From Prostheceraeus crozeri (Eukaryota; Platyhelminthes; Polycladida; Euryleptidae): a DNA stretch of 64,000 bases. Within the stretch, counting starts at the first letter, position 1; every line of letters begins with the position of its first letter. This document shows positions 24,848 through 35,898 of the stretch, one piece after another. The notes beneath the pieces are model-generated. The model was not told where the DNA came from and made no database searches. It saw only the letters and a list, made by a program, of their open reading frames with translations. A program made the translations under genes and the position numbers. Where the stretch lies: NCBI GenBank assembly GCA_907163375.1, contig CAJQUW010010471.1, forward strand, positions 1 to 64,000, given 5' to 3'.

Positions 24848-26623
24848 ACGTGTGTGAAGTTGGCGCAACCACTCAGCGCAACCATTTTTGTTTTTACTGT
24901 GCCACTCCCAAAAATCACATAAACCACACAATTCGAGGTCGCTGATTATGTGCCACTACTCGGTTTCACGAAATTCAGCCTCCTTTGGCCAGAAAACGCA
25001 ATTCAAATTTCAAATTGGTTGCGCTGTGAAGTTGGCGCAACCAATTTTTCTGACTTTCATAAATTTAGCGCATCAAGCAACAAAACTCATAACAAACGAT
25101 GAAATATCCATGCCTAATTATGTGCCACGCAAAAAATTACTAAAAATAATCGATCTTCATGTAAAAATCAAGTTTCAAAATTTTATTTCACCGAAGTGTG
25201 AAGTTGGCGCAACCAAATTTGAAATCAAAATTACTCAGCACACAGGCAGTTATGCTTCACATAAATAGTACCAGCGGATGTACCAGGTCAACATTCATCA
25301 GAATCAATCAAACAAAAGCAGTCTTTCACCCGCTCTAAAAGAAAACATTAAACATCAAATCACATATGACAAAGCTTATAATAAAATATTGCACAACCCG
25401 CGCAACCATTTTTCATTTCGAGTGTGCCACTCCTGAAATGCATGTTTCTAGTACAATTTGGGGTCGCTGATTATGTGCCACGCATCAGTTTTACTAAATT
25501 CGGCCTCCTTCACTCGGAAAACTCAATTCAAAGTTCAACTACATCACACAATAATTCCAGCGCAACCACTTTTCAAGTTGAAATTACTCTGCTAAAACGC
25601 CGTTTCACATCAAATAAATAGCACCATCGGGTGTGCCAGGTCAATATTCATCAGAATCGACCAAACACTCGTACCTATTCACTTACTAAATCAGAAAATA
25701 TCATCCTTCAAAAACACATGATTTCCTGCCATGTATAGGCCTAGACATGATCGAGCTGAAGCTCAGATCAATTCGAGTCAGCGCAACCATTTTTCATTTC
25801 GAGTGTTTGGTCGATTCTGATGAATATTGACCTGGCACACCCGATGGTGCTATTTATTTGATGTGAAACGGCGTTTTAGCAGAGTAATTTCAACTTGAAA
25901 AGTGGTTGCGCTGGAATTATTGTGTGATGTAGTTGAACTTTGAATTGAGTTTTCCGAGTGAAGGAGGCCGAATTTAGTAAAACTGATGCGTGGCACATAA
26001 TCAGCGACCCCAAATTGTACTAGAAACATGCATTTCAGGAGTGGCACACTCGAAATGAAAAATGGTTGCGCGGGTTGTGCAATATTTTATTATAAGCTTT
26101 GTCATATGTGATTTGATGTTTAATGTTTTCTTTTAGAGCGGGTGAAAGACTGCTTTTGTTTGATTGATTCTGATGAATGTTGACCTGGTACATCCGCTGG
26201 TACTATTTATGTGAAGCATAACTGCCTGTGTGCTGAGTAATTTTGATTTCAAATTTGGTTGCGCCAACTTCACACTTCGGTGAAATAAAATTTTGAAACT
26301 TGATTTTTACATGAAGATCGATTATTTTTAGTAATTTTTTGCGTGGCACATAATTAGGCATGGATATTTCATCGTTTGTTATGAGTTTTGTTGCTTGATG
26401 CGCTAAATTTATGAAAGTCAGAAAAATTGGTTGCGCCAACTTCACAGCGCAACCAATTTGAAATTTGAATTGCGTTTTCTGGCCAAAGGAGGCTGAATTT
26501 CGTGAAACCGAGTAGTGGCACATAATCAGCGACCTCGAATTGTGTGGTTTATGTGATTTTTGGGAGTGGCACAGTAAAAACAAAAATGGTTGCGCTGAGT
26601 GGTTGCGCCAACTTCACACACGT
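24848..26623. mobile_element. Nested sister foldback unit inside the giant element
   Basis: At 24848 and, inverted, at 26623 there is a second pair of ends, ACGTGTGTGAAGTTGGCG, parallel to the outer ends. Inside this boundary every related site reads GTGAAGTTGGCGCAACCA (24854, 25026, 25198, and inverted in the right arm), while outside every site reads ...TAGCGGAACCA. The flanks of this inner unit are inverted copies of each other rather than direct repeats, so there is no target duplication at its boundary. This suggests a related family that became part of the arm before the arms were made symmetrical. Confidence 0.7.
25672..25799. other. Unique loop of the giant foldback
   Basis: This is the only stretch of the element without an inverted partner. 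It contains small palindromes (CATGTATAGGCCTAGACATG and GAGCTGAAGCTC) and ends with GCGCAACCATTTTTCATTTC, a copy of sequence also found in the arm at about 25401. Confidence 0.8.
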
Positions 26624-27089
26624 GATTTTTTCATTATGCAAGAATCGCACTTATTAGCAAGTTTCTTATCTTTTATCACCTCAGGATATTATGCAACTAA
26701 TGAATTACCAATCCGCTGCAGAGATTTGACAGCATGGAACCGAAAAATGTTATCCTGCTAAGACTTTATGTTTTTTGATACGAAATGAATTAATATGCAC
26801 AATAGCTACAAAGCATTGCAATCTTTCAACAATGAAGCGATTCTGAATCCTTTTTAGGACAACATGAAAGTTTTTCTTTAACTAACCTCGTAATTACAAA
26901 CAACAAACATGGAGAAATTAGCGTCTTCTTCAAACATCTAATGACTTCAGAGGCACAACAGCATGCACCGAGAAGGAAAGCGCACAAGAGGTAATTACAC
27001 ATTGTGATGGTGCAATAGAATTGTGCTGTAATAAATGATGGTTCGGCTGATCTGGAGAGGGTTGGATTTTTTCTGAGATTCCGATGAAA

Positions 27090-27775
27090 TCCTTGAAAAC
27101 TGTAAAATCCATTTTTCTCGGCAAGTACTTATTCTCCCGTGAAATCGGACGGCAAACCGTGATCAGTGAAGCAATTCCATTCTCTTGCTATGTCTATTGC
27201 AGTGATTCTGTGCAAAAATTAGAATTTGAAATTTTAATGCCAGTAGGTGGTTCCGGGCACTTCACAGCGGACCCAGATAGAGGAATATCTTTGCAATGCG
27301 GGCGAGTTTTGCAAATCTGATTACAGATTTGTGATTAGGAGCTTCAAATTAGTAGGAGAGGATGGATTTCGCTGAGAAATTCTTTGTATTGAAAAATGGT
27401 TCCGCTAACTTCACAATCAGCTTGCAGAAAAGTCCATGATAACCGTAAAATCCATTTTTCTCGGCAAGTACTTATTCTCCCGTGAAATCGGACGGCAAAC
27501 CGTGATCAGTGAAGCAATTCCATTCTCTTGGTATGTCTATTGCAGTGATTCTGTGCAAAAATTAGAATTTGAAATTTTAATGCCAGTAGGTGGTTCCGGG
27601 CACTTCACAGCGGACCCAGATAGAGGAATATCTTTACAATGCGGGCGAGTTTTGCAAATCTGATTACAGATTTGTGATTAGGAGCTTCAAATTAGTAGGA
27701 GAGGATGGATTTCGCTGAGAAATTCTTTGTATTGAAAAATGGTTCCGCTAACTTCACAATCAGCTTGCAGAAAAG
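27090..27775. repeat. 343-bp tandem array, two copies (right arm)
   Basis: Two inverted copies of the same 343-bp unit. They match the left-arm units except for a G-to-C difference at 27188 and a G-to-A difference at 27636. The copy-number difference from the left arm (two versus four) accounts fully for the arm length asymmetry. Confidence 0.95.
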
Positions 27776-28129
27776 GTGAAATTCAGATTTCCGGGTGAAA
27801 TCTGCACTGTTTTGAAAGATGAGGCACATATTCGTGATCAGCACAACAAAATTGATCGGGTAGTGACCAAAAGAAATTGATTTACTGCGTCAATCAGCGA
27901 GACTCAGCAATTGGTTCTGCTGGATGGTTCCGCTAACTTCACAGCGGGACCACTTTTATCTTTAAACTTGAATTTCTCAAAAGCGACCGCGAATTTGTGA
28001 AATCTGAGCTCAGATTCGTAATCAGGAGACTGAAATTGACAAACTAGCAGCTGTTTCGAATAGAATTAAGCTATAATAAAAAATGGTTCCGCTGAGTGGT
28101 TCCGCTAACTTCACACACGTAATTAATTC

Positions 28130-29060
28130 AGTCTTTGGTAATGTAAAAGCTGATAAAATATATAATGACAAAACGATTACGGTATGTAAACGAACGTGTA
28201 TTTTTTATTCATACATCAAAAGGTTAACAAAGAGTTTTTCTTCGATAACCCCACTAATATTGAAATACAATTTGCGTTAGATTTACTGCAAAAAATGTGA
28301 TATTCAAAAAATGAGTGGTTATCAGTTCCGTAGTTACCGCATAATATTTTTTTCCAACTAATTGCTTAGACTTTCCACGTTCTCTTTCTTGAGTAAGTAT
28401 TTACGATTACAAGTATTAAGTAATAGTCAACGGCAAATTTTCCGTTTGTTGGCACCTGCTCGAGTTTCCAAATAAATGGCTTAGAATTTGTTTTTGCTAT
28501 TTACATAAAGAAAATCTCAAGTAACAAAATGAAGATGGAATATTATCCTCAACAGCAATACATGCACCATTCATTCGTAGTTTCCATTCATGAAGAAAGT
28601 AAAAGCGGCTAACTGATGAAATCGGGAACTCAACTGCTAAACTGGACAACACATTATCATACGAGGGCGTCGTTAGGCTCGCATTCATGAATCAAGGGGC
28701 AATCTCCCTCTTACGTCAGCAATAAAGTTCAAATGATTAGAGGTCAAAATAAATTAGAATTAAGTCAAATTCTAAGAGAATATCATGAATGAATGATAAC
28801 TATAACTCAGTGTGACTTGCGATGCATCAGAAAATGTAGCAACTAGCAAGATTACTCGATGCGCCCTTTAGGTCTTCTAAATTTATAACACGCGACAAGG
28901 GAACTCCATTCAGAATTCCTCAAGAATATTTAGAGCAATTTCACTGAAAATGCCATAATGCGCAAGTCGGCACAGTAAAATATGTCTCTGTGGTCGATAT
29001 GAAGCATTCATTGCCGATTGCGGTCGTTGCTTGCAAGCAACTTGAACCTCTATCAGGATC
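28130..29060. other. No recognised gene
   Basis: AT-rich sequence. Small open frames (65 and 63 codons) have no recognisable motif. Confidence 0.5.
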
Positions 29061-29786
29061 CATCATTGTCCAAACTTTATACGGGCGCGGGCAGCATTTG
29101 GCAAGGAAATAAGGCCGCGGACTGCAGTTCACATTATTCTTCAACTTTTTCACTATCTACGCCTATTAGACGCAAGTAAAACAAATAAATTCCTAGTTAC
29201 TAGTAGTAGTTACTGCACTTTGTAGGTCAGTTTCTTCGCGTCAACTGAGGTTAAGGCGCTCTAGATTTGATAGACTTTATTGTGGAAAATGTTTGACTCA
29301 CAAGGACAAATACTTCCAAACAGTGAGTGAAAGCGTAATCCAAAGCGGATCACTAATTGGGCTGGTGATCTTCAAAAAGAGGCCAAAATCGAATGATTGG
29401 CAGACTAGCCTTGCATAGGTAAAACTGATTAATTTATAAGCCACACAATTCAAGTTGCAAAGCTTCATCTGCTTCTGATATAGCTATCGCTAGCGGAGCA
29501 TTGAAGACATTGAAAATTTTCTCAATGTGCTGGAAGTCTTGGAATCGCTTGACGGAGTCTTAAATCAAGGTATAAAGGGCTTCAACAACTGCTGATACTA
29601 TCGTCATGGAAAATGAAATCATCATTGTGATATCTAAATTTGCAATTTAAACTTGAAATATATAATTTAGAAAAAAACAATCAATTTTCAACGCAACTCT
29701 ACAGATGTGAAAAATGAAACGATTTCTGAAAATTTCAAAAGGACGTGGGCCGCATGCGGCCAACGGGCCACACTTTGGACAACTCT
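29061..29786. mobile_element. Possible diverged hAT-like non-autonomous element
   Basis: The right end, read inverted, is CAGAGTTGTCCAAAGTGTGG followed by GCCGCATGCGGCCC. The left region reads CATCATTGTCCAAACTTTAT followed by a GC-rich GGGCGCGGG patch. Ends of the form CA..GTTGTCCAAA.. with a nearby GGCCGCATGCGGCC palindrome are common in hAT-type elements. I find no 8-bp duplication, so pairing these two ends is tentative. Confidence 0.3.
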
Positions 29787-30290
29787 GAACTATATTGATG
29801 ATCCAACGACAACTCAAGTAGCCAGTTACAGGAAAATATCAACGAACGAATTATTTCGAGCAGAAATTCTCATTTTCAGATTCATCTTGAAACTCAATAT
29901 CCAGCGCAAACACAGCATCAGATTACAGGCCTTCTTCAAGAAGGAGAAATCTTCGTAGATCCGAGAAGACGTCTACTTGCTTATAGGCCTATCATTTATG
30001 CCATTGCGACTTTTCATGACTTACTGCAATTGCCGAAGTCATTGTGTCCGCTTAATCTTTTATATCCGTCTTTTAAAACGCATTTTACATTTTCTCTATC
30101 ACAAATTCTTCACCAACAAAGAAATGAATCGAATGGATTAAATAATTCACTGCATTGGATACAATCAGGAGTTATGGCATCTATCCATTCCTTATCCGGA
30201 TTTCATTTGCTCGAGGTTTTTTCTGTAATGCGCTTATCGACTCCAACTGCCACCTGAAGTTCAAAATTGAATCAGTGAGTTGATTCGATA
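29787..30290. other. No recognised gene
   Basis: There are open frames of about 75-83 codons without recognised domains. Nothing else is visible before the Tc1/mariner element. Confidence 0.5.
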
Positions 30291-30637
30291 TACAGGGTGG
30301 CGCACGTAAACCGCCAGATTTTAAACTTTCATTACTCCTCAAATATTCATCCGATCGTCATGAAATTTCGACTCACTAGTTTGGAGTATAGGATTTATGA
30401 TGATTATACCTGTTGTACTGAGAATTGTCAGAAAATTCTGATTCTATTGACCGAATGACATGTACTCATTTTGTTGATATCGAAAATCTAGATCAAGTTA
30501 ATTAACTTAACATGAATCGCATTCTGCACAATGAATTGTGCGCAGTCTTGAAGTGAATATTATTCAGCTACTTCCATGTCATATAAAATACCATTCGACG
30601 ATTAAATCACTATCTGAAAAGAATCGAACACAGAAGA

Positions 30638-31869
30638 ATGGATAATTATTCGGTTGCAGAACGAGCAAAATGCGCGGCTTGTTACGAATGGCTCAAGAGT
30701 ACAGTGGAGGTACAAAGGCTTTATCATTCAGAGTATGGCAAGAACGCGAGAGCACCGGATGCCCGAACCATAAAGCGGTGGCACACAAAACCTGTTGACC
30801 AGTGGTAGTGTGATGACTGTCAAGCGGGACCGGTCATCTTCTGAACGAACGGAGCAGAACGTGGAACGAGTTGTGCAGCACTTCGAGGAGGACCCGAACA
30901 CATTTACCCGTCGTGCATCTAATGCTCTTCAAGTGAGTCGCCGCACTATCCAGCGCATCCTCCATGACTATGGATGGCATCCGTACAAGGTCCAGGTGGT
31001 GCAGCGATAACACGAAGAAGATCTGGAAAACCGAATGGAGTTCGCAGAACAGGAGCTACAGCGCATCCAAGCCAACCCGAGCCATTTAGTGGAACTAACC
31101 TGGTCCGATGAAGCTCACTTCCATCTGGATAGTGGTGTGAATCGCCACAATTGTCGTTATTGGGCCAACCAGAACCCTCACTGGATCAAGCAAGAGTCTA
31201 TGCACTCGCCACGCACCACCGTCTGGGCGGCAATCAGCAAATCAGGTATCTACGGACCGTTCTTCTTCGACACCTCCGTCAACAAGGATCGGTATCTCAA
31301 GATGCTACAGGAGGAATTTTGGCCAGCGGTGCAGTCGGACAGAAGAGGCAGGAGCATCATATTCATGCAGGATGGTGCACCTCCACACTGCGGACTTCCT
31401 GTGCGTGAGTGGTTGACAGGGTGTCCACCCTATCTGAGAAAAAAAATTCGCGTACAATTCACGTACATTTTCATAATTTTCAAAATTCACGTACAATTCA
31501 CGCACATACGTGAATTTCACGTACAGTGGACACCCTGGGTTGAACAAGAAGATGCCTAACAGATGCATGGGACATGGATCTCCTAACATGCCCTGGCCAC
31601 CGCGTTCACCTGACCTGACGCCTTGCAATTTCTTCTTGTGGGGTTTTGTCAAGTCTAAGGTTTACCATACACGGCCAACATCCATGCAAGACCTGAAGGA
31701 CCGCATCATACAAGCATTTCAAGAAGTGACAACTGAGATGTGTCGAGAAACTGCTCTGGCCTACCAAAAACGACTCGAATCCGTCCTCGAGAATGGAGGA
31801 GGACACGTTGGTTCAATGACTACTAACACTTTTTTCTTATGTTTTTCATTTAATAAATATTTTCTATGA
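30638..31869 (+). pseudogene. Tc1/mariner-family transposase, broken
   Basis: The ATG at 30638 opens an N-terminal helix-turn-helix region (MDNYSVAERAKCAACYEWL, then IKRWHTK). A one-base shift near 30788 moves the frame to TSGSVMTVKRDRSS, with a second helix-turn-helix (VSRRTIQRILHDYG). A TAA interrupts the frame at 31008-31010. The DDE domain then follows: first Asp in TWSDEAHFHLD (about 31100), second in FMQDGAPPH (about 31369), and a last block RSPDLTPCNFFLWG (about 31605) holding the third Asp. Skipping the inserted MITE, 37 residues lie between the second and third Asp, which is DD37D-like spacing. The 127-bp net insertion at 31417 shifts the frame before the third Asp, so this copy cannot make an intact enzyme. 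Confidence 0.9.
31417..31537. mobile_element. 121-bp MITE inserted in the transposase gene
   Basis: It has perfect 12-bp terminal inverted repeats CAGGGTGTCCAC and an exact 6-bp direct duplication GGTTGA (31411-31416 and 31538-31543). The interior carries repeated TTCACGTACA words in both orientations. Removing the element and one duplication restores the transposase reading (REWL then NKKMP). A 6-bp duplication is unusual among common animal DNA transposons. Confidence 0.9.
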
Positions 31870-32157
31870 CATTTACCTTAATTCGTTTTGGTCATTATTG
31901 ATAAAGACGTGGGGGGAAATAAAGGGAAAAGTTTATCATTAAATTTTACATGTTATGATACATTGTTGGTATGTCAATTTTACTACATGTCATTCGGTCA
32001 ATAGAATCAGAATTTTCTGACAATTCTCAGTACAACAGGTATAATCATCATAAATCCTATACTCCAAACTAGTGAGTCGAAATTTCATGACGATCGGATG
32101 AATATTTGAGGAGTAATGAAAGTCTAAAATCTGGCGGTTTACGTGCGCCACCCTGTA

Positions 32158-33684
32158 CAACTTAGCGATATTTCGACGAAACATTGGAGGGCAGTGAGAA
32201 GACTTATCACTGGCTTAACGGATAAATTGTACATACAGAAGTACCGGTACTTACAATATACAAACTCACCTGTCACAAGATTGTAATCAAGGTTCCGTTC
32301 ACGAGCAGGCAGTACCAACATCAAGCTTCGCCAATTTTCATCCATACAATGAGTAGATAACTTTGACGTATACAGATCACCCAGCCGATTCGAATTTTAA
32401 AAAAGTGGAAAAAAACGAATCTTAAACTTAGAAAAGCGAAAAAAAGCGAACCGAAAATTTTTACATCAAACAATGTAGAAGTGTTATAAAGACATCATAT
32501 GCCATCAACCCATGCATTACCACGAACACTGCGAACCTGTGTAGATTGCAAATATTACTTATACAAAAATGATAACTTGTCGGAGTACCACTTAGGAGGC
32601 ATTTTACTTGCATCTTGCTAAACGATTCGCAAATACACCGGACCATATTTATACATAAAGCTAGCTTTTGTATTCTATTAATGATCAGACATATAACCAG
32701 CAATCAATTCAGATTGCTTAGATTTTAGACAAATAATGTAGATTCCATGATTGTTTCATAGGATTGTTGAAACATAGTGTTGAAAAAAATCAAGAAAATA
32801 CTGCTAGAAACTTCAGCAATGAAGATGATTTTATAATTTCTGTGGTTAAGAAAATTTCTTTAGCTGTCATGCTTCCAACTGCTAAATTAGCCAGAAACTT
32901 TGAACATCTCTTTCATATGAATATTCCAAGGCATAAATTGATATTTTCAAGTATTTATTCGATAGGTGTCTGTTAACTATGACGAATAAAGGATACTTAC
33001 TAAGGTTCTACATCAATATGGCAATTATTTTATACAGTGATAGAATGTACACTAAAGGTTTCATCTGAAAATCATAGTAGTTTTTTCAGAACTCGCAAGT
33101 CTAATATCATGCTAATAACATTGCTTAATAGGATGCATTTTTGTAAAGGAAGATAATGCTCATAATTAAGCTATATTATTGGAGCAAAATTGATATTTTA
33201 GTAGATGGACAAACGTTGATTTAGATGTAAAAGTGTCAACTTGTATATTTACAATCAATGAATTTGATAATGCTCACCTTGATGCCCCATAGTGATTAGA
33301 TGATAACTATTTCAAAAATGGAATTTTTCCGACAATAGACGGCTGCCAAAGAGAGAAAATTATGCTGTCAGTGACTTACATTCGAGTGGGTTCTTTACAG
33401 ACCCTTTCCGTCAAGCTTTTGACTGTGAAGTGGGCCTATTCCAGAAATCAAAACTGCCTGTTATGAAACATATATTTTTACTTTTCAATCAAAACTTTAC
33501 AGTGTAAATATACATCAATATTATAAATCTAAATTGATGAAAGCCGACGATAAATTATTATGTTGGCTAAATCTTTGAAAATATTCCATAAAAAACTATC
33601 ACTATGCAGCCTACTTCAACGGCCAATTATCAAGATCATGCTCCATGGACGTCTACTAAAATCTGCAACCAAGTCTAAGCTTGG
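32158..33684. other. No recognised gene; AAGCGAA-rich patch
   Basis: Contains a short run of AAAGCGAA-like words at about 32390-32455, similar to those at 34905-34995. A 70-codon open frame (32764-32976) has no recognised domain. No gene is recognised. Confidence 0.45.
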
Positions 33685-33815
33685 AATTGAATTGGAGACA
33701 GCCAATATTGAAAAACATTGACTTTATTTTTGTCTTCATTATTTTGTAATAAAGAACGAAAACGAAAATAAAATCAATGTCTCTCAATATTGGCTCTTTC
33801 CAATTCGATTCAAAA
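33685..33815. repeat. Hairpin repeat, about 48-bp arms
   Basis: GAATTGAATTGGAGACAGCC...AATATTGAAAAACATTGACTTTATTTT on the left is inverted on the right as AAAATAAAATCAATGTCTCTCAATATTGGC...CCAATTCGATTC, with about 85% match. The loop is about 30 bp. It is probably an old MITE. Confidence 0.6.
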
Positions 33816-35892
33816 CATGACAAATAGCCCAGACAATTTGTCTAAAACCAAGTCCAAGCTTTGCGATGCAAGGTTCTCATTGTCTTGGATCGTTGACACC
33901 ACTTTCTTTCGTTGAATTTTATGTGGGCATTCATATTTACTGGCGCATTTGCCAGAAGTCACGAGTTGTTGAAGCACACGAGATAAGTGGATACGTCATA
34001 GCTCATCACACAGACGCTATGAAAATACATTTACATAGCGGGTGAAGCATGACGTAATCAGTATGACTGCAGTAATGCAAACGGTAGTCAAATTAGTTAC
34101 AAAATAGTGCATTAGGCCTACTGGTACTTCTATTCTGCAATCTAAAACTCAGAAAGTTTCAGGTGGTTATACGACAATAGGCTACACATATCCGATCATA
34201 TCATGTCATATCATATCATATCCGATGTCTTTATCAGTAGATACAAGATGATTATTATACACATCAACTTTTTGACTAGTTACACGTACTTCACGAAAAT
34301 TACAGTGAAAGTGGCAGTGCAATAAAAAATTCAACAGAAAATATTCCATTGTGTATATCATCATCTCAATTTCTTAGGCCTATTTATCAACATTATGAAA
34401 TGCACCTCACTCATTCGCACGAACTGAACCGCTTGTTTCACTAATCCAACACCAGTCTTCCAAGAAAATTCGATAGTAGGCCTCACGTGTGTCTGGCAAG
34501 CCAGCATGGATTGATGTCTCGAATTCCTTGACTGATAAATTCGATGACATTCATTTGTAGCATGTAAACCGCATGTACTTTCAGCATGCATCAATTCAGA
34601 ATCGTGTAAAAGCTATAGCACCATGGCCTCAAAGTTACTGTAAAAATTGTGCATTTACCGGAACGCACTACGACAAGGCTTTGCCTTCAAGAATTGCTAC
34701 ATGACTTTTTTGGCTAATAAGGGCACATTTTCCAATGCCTATATAATATAGTTAAGATTATGCGATCCTCAAGATATGCCTTCAATTGTCAACACATGGA
34801 TGATAGCATGACTAAAGTAAAGGGCAACATGACAAAAAGTCATGTTGCGTTGTCAACATATAAAAAATGCCTGTACTACGAAACACTTTTTTCCTGCTCT
34901 ACCAAGAAAGCGAAAAAACGAATGCCACTCGATAAAAGCGAAAATTCAGGCATATTTTCGAAAAAGCGAAGAAAGGCGAAAAAAGCGAATGTCTGGGTGG
35001 TCTGCGTATAGTTCGTGCGTATGAAATGTAAACATGAAAATGATAATTGATGAATAGCCTACTAAAAGTGTGCAAGATCATAGCTTTCTAATGAAGTTGT
35101 TATTTAGAGGAGTTCAGCATTTCAAATTCATAGAGGGGAAAACATTCATAGTCGGCAATTCATTTTGATCAGTTAAGTATGAGGACATCATGAATGTGTA
35201 TGCGTAAGACAGCAAATGAACGACAGGCAAACAACCTTCTCAAAAAACCCATCGTTGGTTTAATAGCAATTTGTAGTGGCAAGACATTTATACGCGTACC
35301 ATTGGGAGGCCTCACAGCAACTAAGCATGCAAAAATAGGAGGATAAACTAGGTCTTGTAAAATGGGCAGAAAGAGAACAGTGAAGCTATTCTTCGAATAA
35401 TTTGTTTCTGCCTGCTTTCTGGAAGTTTTGCTGTTTTCTCGTAATGAACTGAAGTTTAAAATAAATACTAAGATTTCATTGAATTTTAATCAAGCGGCGT
35501 CGCCATGCGATTCTATAAGATTTCTGTATTCAATTAATGGCAAATAAATTTCGAATGCTTCAACCGAAGAAACAGCACTCAACTAGTACTTAAGGCAGGG
35601 AGAAGACAATTCATTAGCATATACATATGTTGATATATTACTTTCTAAGTTGAAATAATTACTGATAAATATTTATTAAAATAGGCCTGACAGTCTAATC
35701 AAATATATGTTTGACGAAAATAGGAAAATAGAAAAACAATCTTAAAAAACTTTGCTTCTCAAAACGTACTGAAAATTCAACAACCATAGAATAACCCTAC
35801 CCCCACCCTTCTGTTTCATAACGTTCTTGGACGAATCCCGAGACCTAATAACGTTCATGCCAAATTTCCGGAAGAATCTCACCCATGAATGT
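33816..35892. other. No recognised gene; microsatellite and AAGCGAA patch
   Basis: A short (ATATC)-type microsatellite lies at about 34195-34225. An AAAGCGAA-word cluster lies at 34905-34995. I recognise no protein in the open frames. Confidence 0.45.
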
Positions 35893-35898
35893 GGTACA

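Larger units (their letters stand above)
22665..28120. mobile_element. Giant foldback element, 5,456 bp
   Basis: Two inverted arms (left 22665-25671, right 25800-28120) surround a 128-bp loop. The ends read ACGTGTGTGAAGTTAGCGG. They are flanked by an exact 9-bp direct duplication AATTAATTC (22656-22664 and 28121-28129), and the palindrome stops at that boundary. The arms are colinear and, where I compared them, nearly identical; I saw single-base differences at 27188 and 27636. The length difference of 686 bp is exactly two 343-bp tandem units. No protein is encoded that I can recognise. The plan (very long inverted repeats with internal tandem repeats and a 9-bp duplication) matches foldback elements such as Drosophila FB and sea-urchin TU; a MULE affiliation would be inference from the duplication length. 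Confidence 0.9.
30293..32155 (+). mobile_element. Tc1/mariner transposon with 172-bp inverted repeats
   Basis: The element is 1,863 bp. Its inverted repeats run 30293-30464 and 31984-32155 and begin CAGGGTGGCGCACGTAAACC. It is flanked by TA on both sides (30291-30292, 32156-32157), the expected target duplication. The repeats differ at only a few bases, so the insertion is not very old, yet the transposase carries a frameshift, a stop and a 121-bp insertion. Confidence 0.95.

Noticed and set aside
23122-27663. Six almost identical 75- to 78-codon frames in the 343-bp units, and 126-, 73-, 65- and 64-codon frames present in both arms
   Set aside because: They repeat only because the DNA repeats. 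They show no protein motif, and their number follows the copy number of the array and arms.
22665-28120. Hairpin assembly artefact
   Set aside because: The palindrome ends at an exact 9-bp direct duplication, the arms differ in unit number, and the loop is unique. These features fit a transposon better, though only long reads can exclude an artefact.
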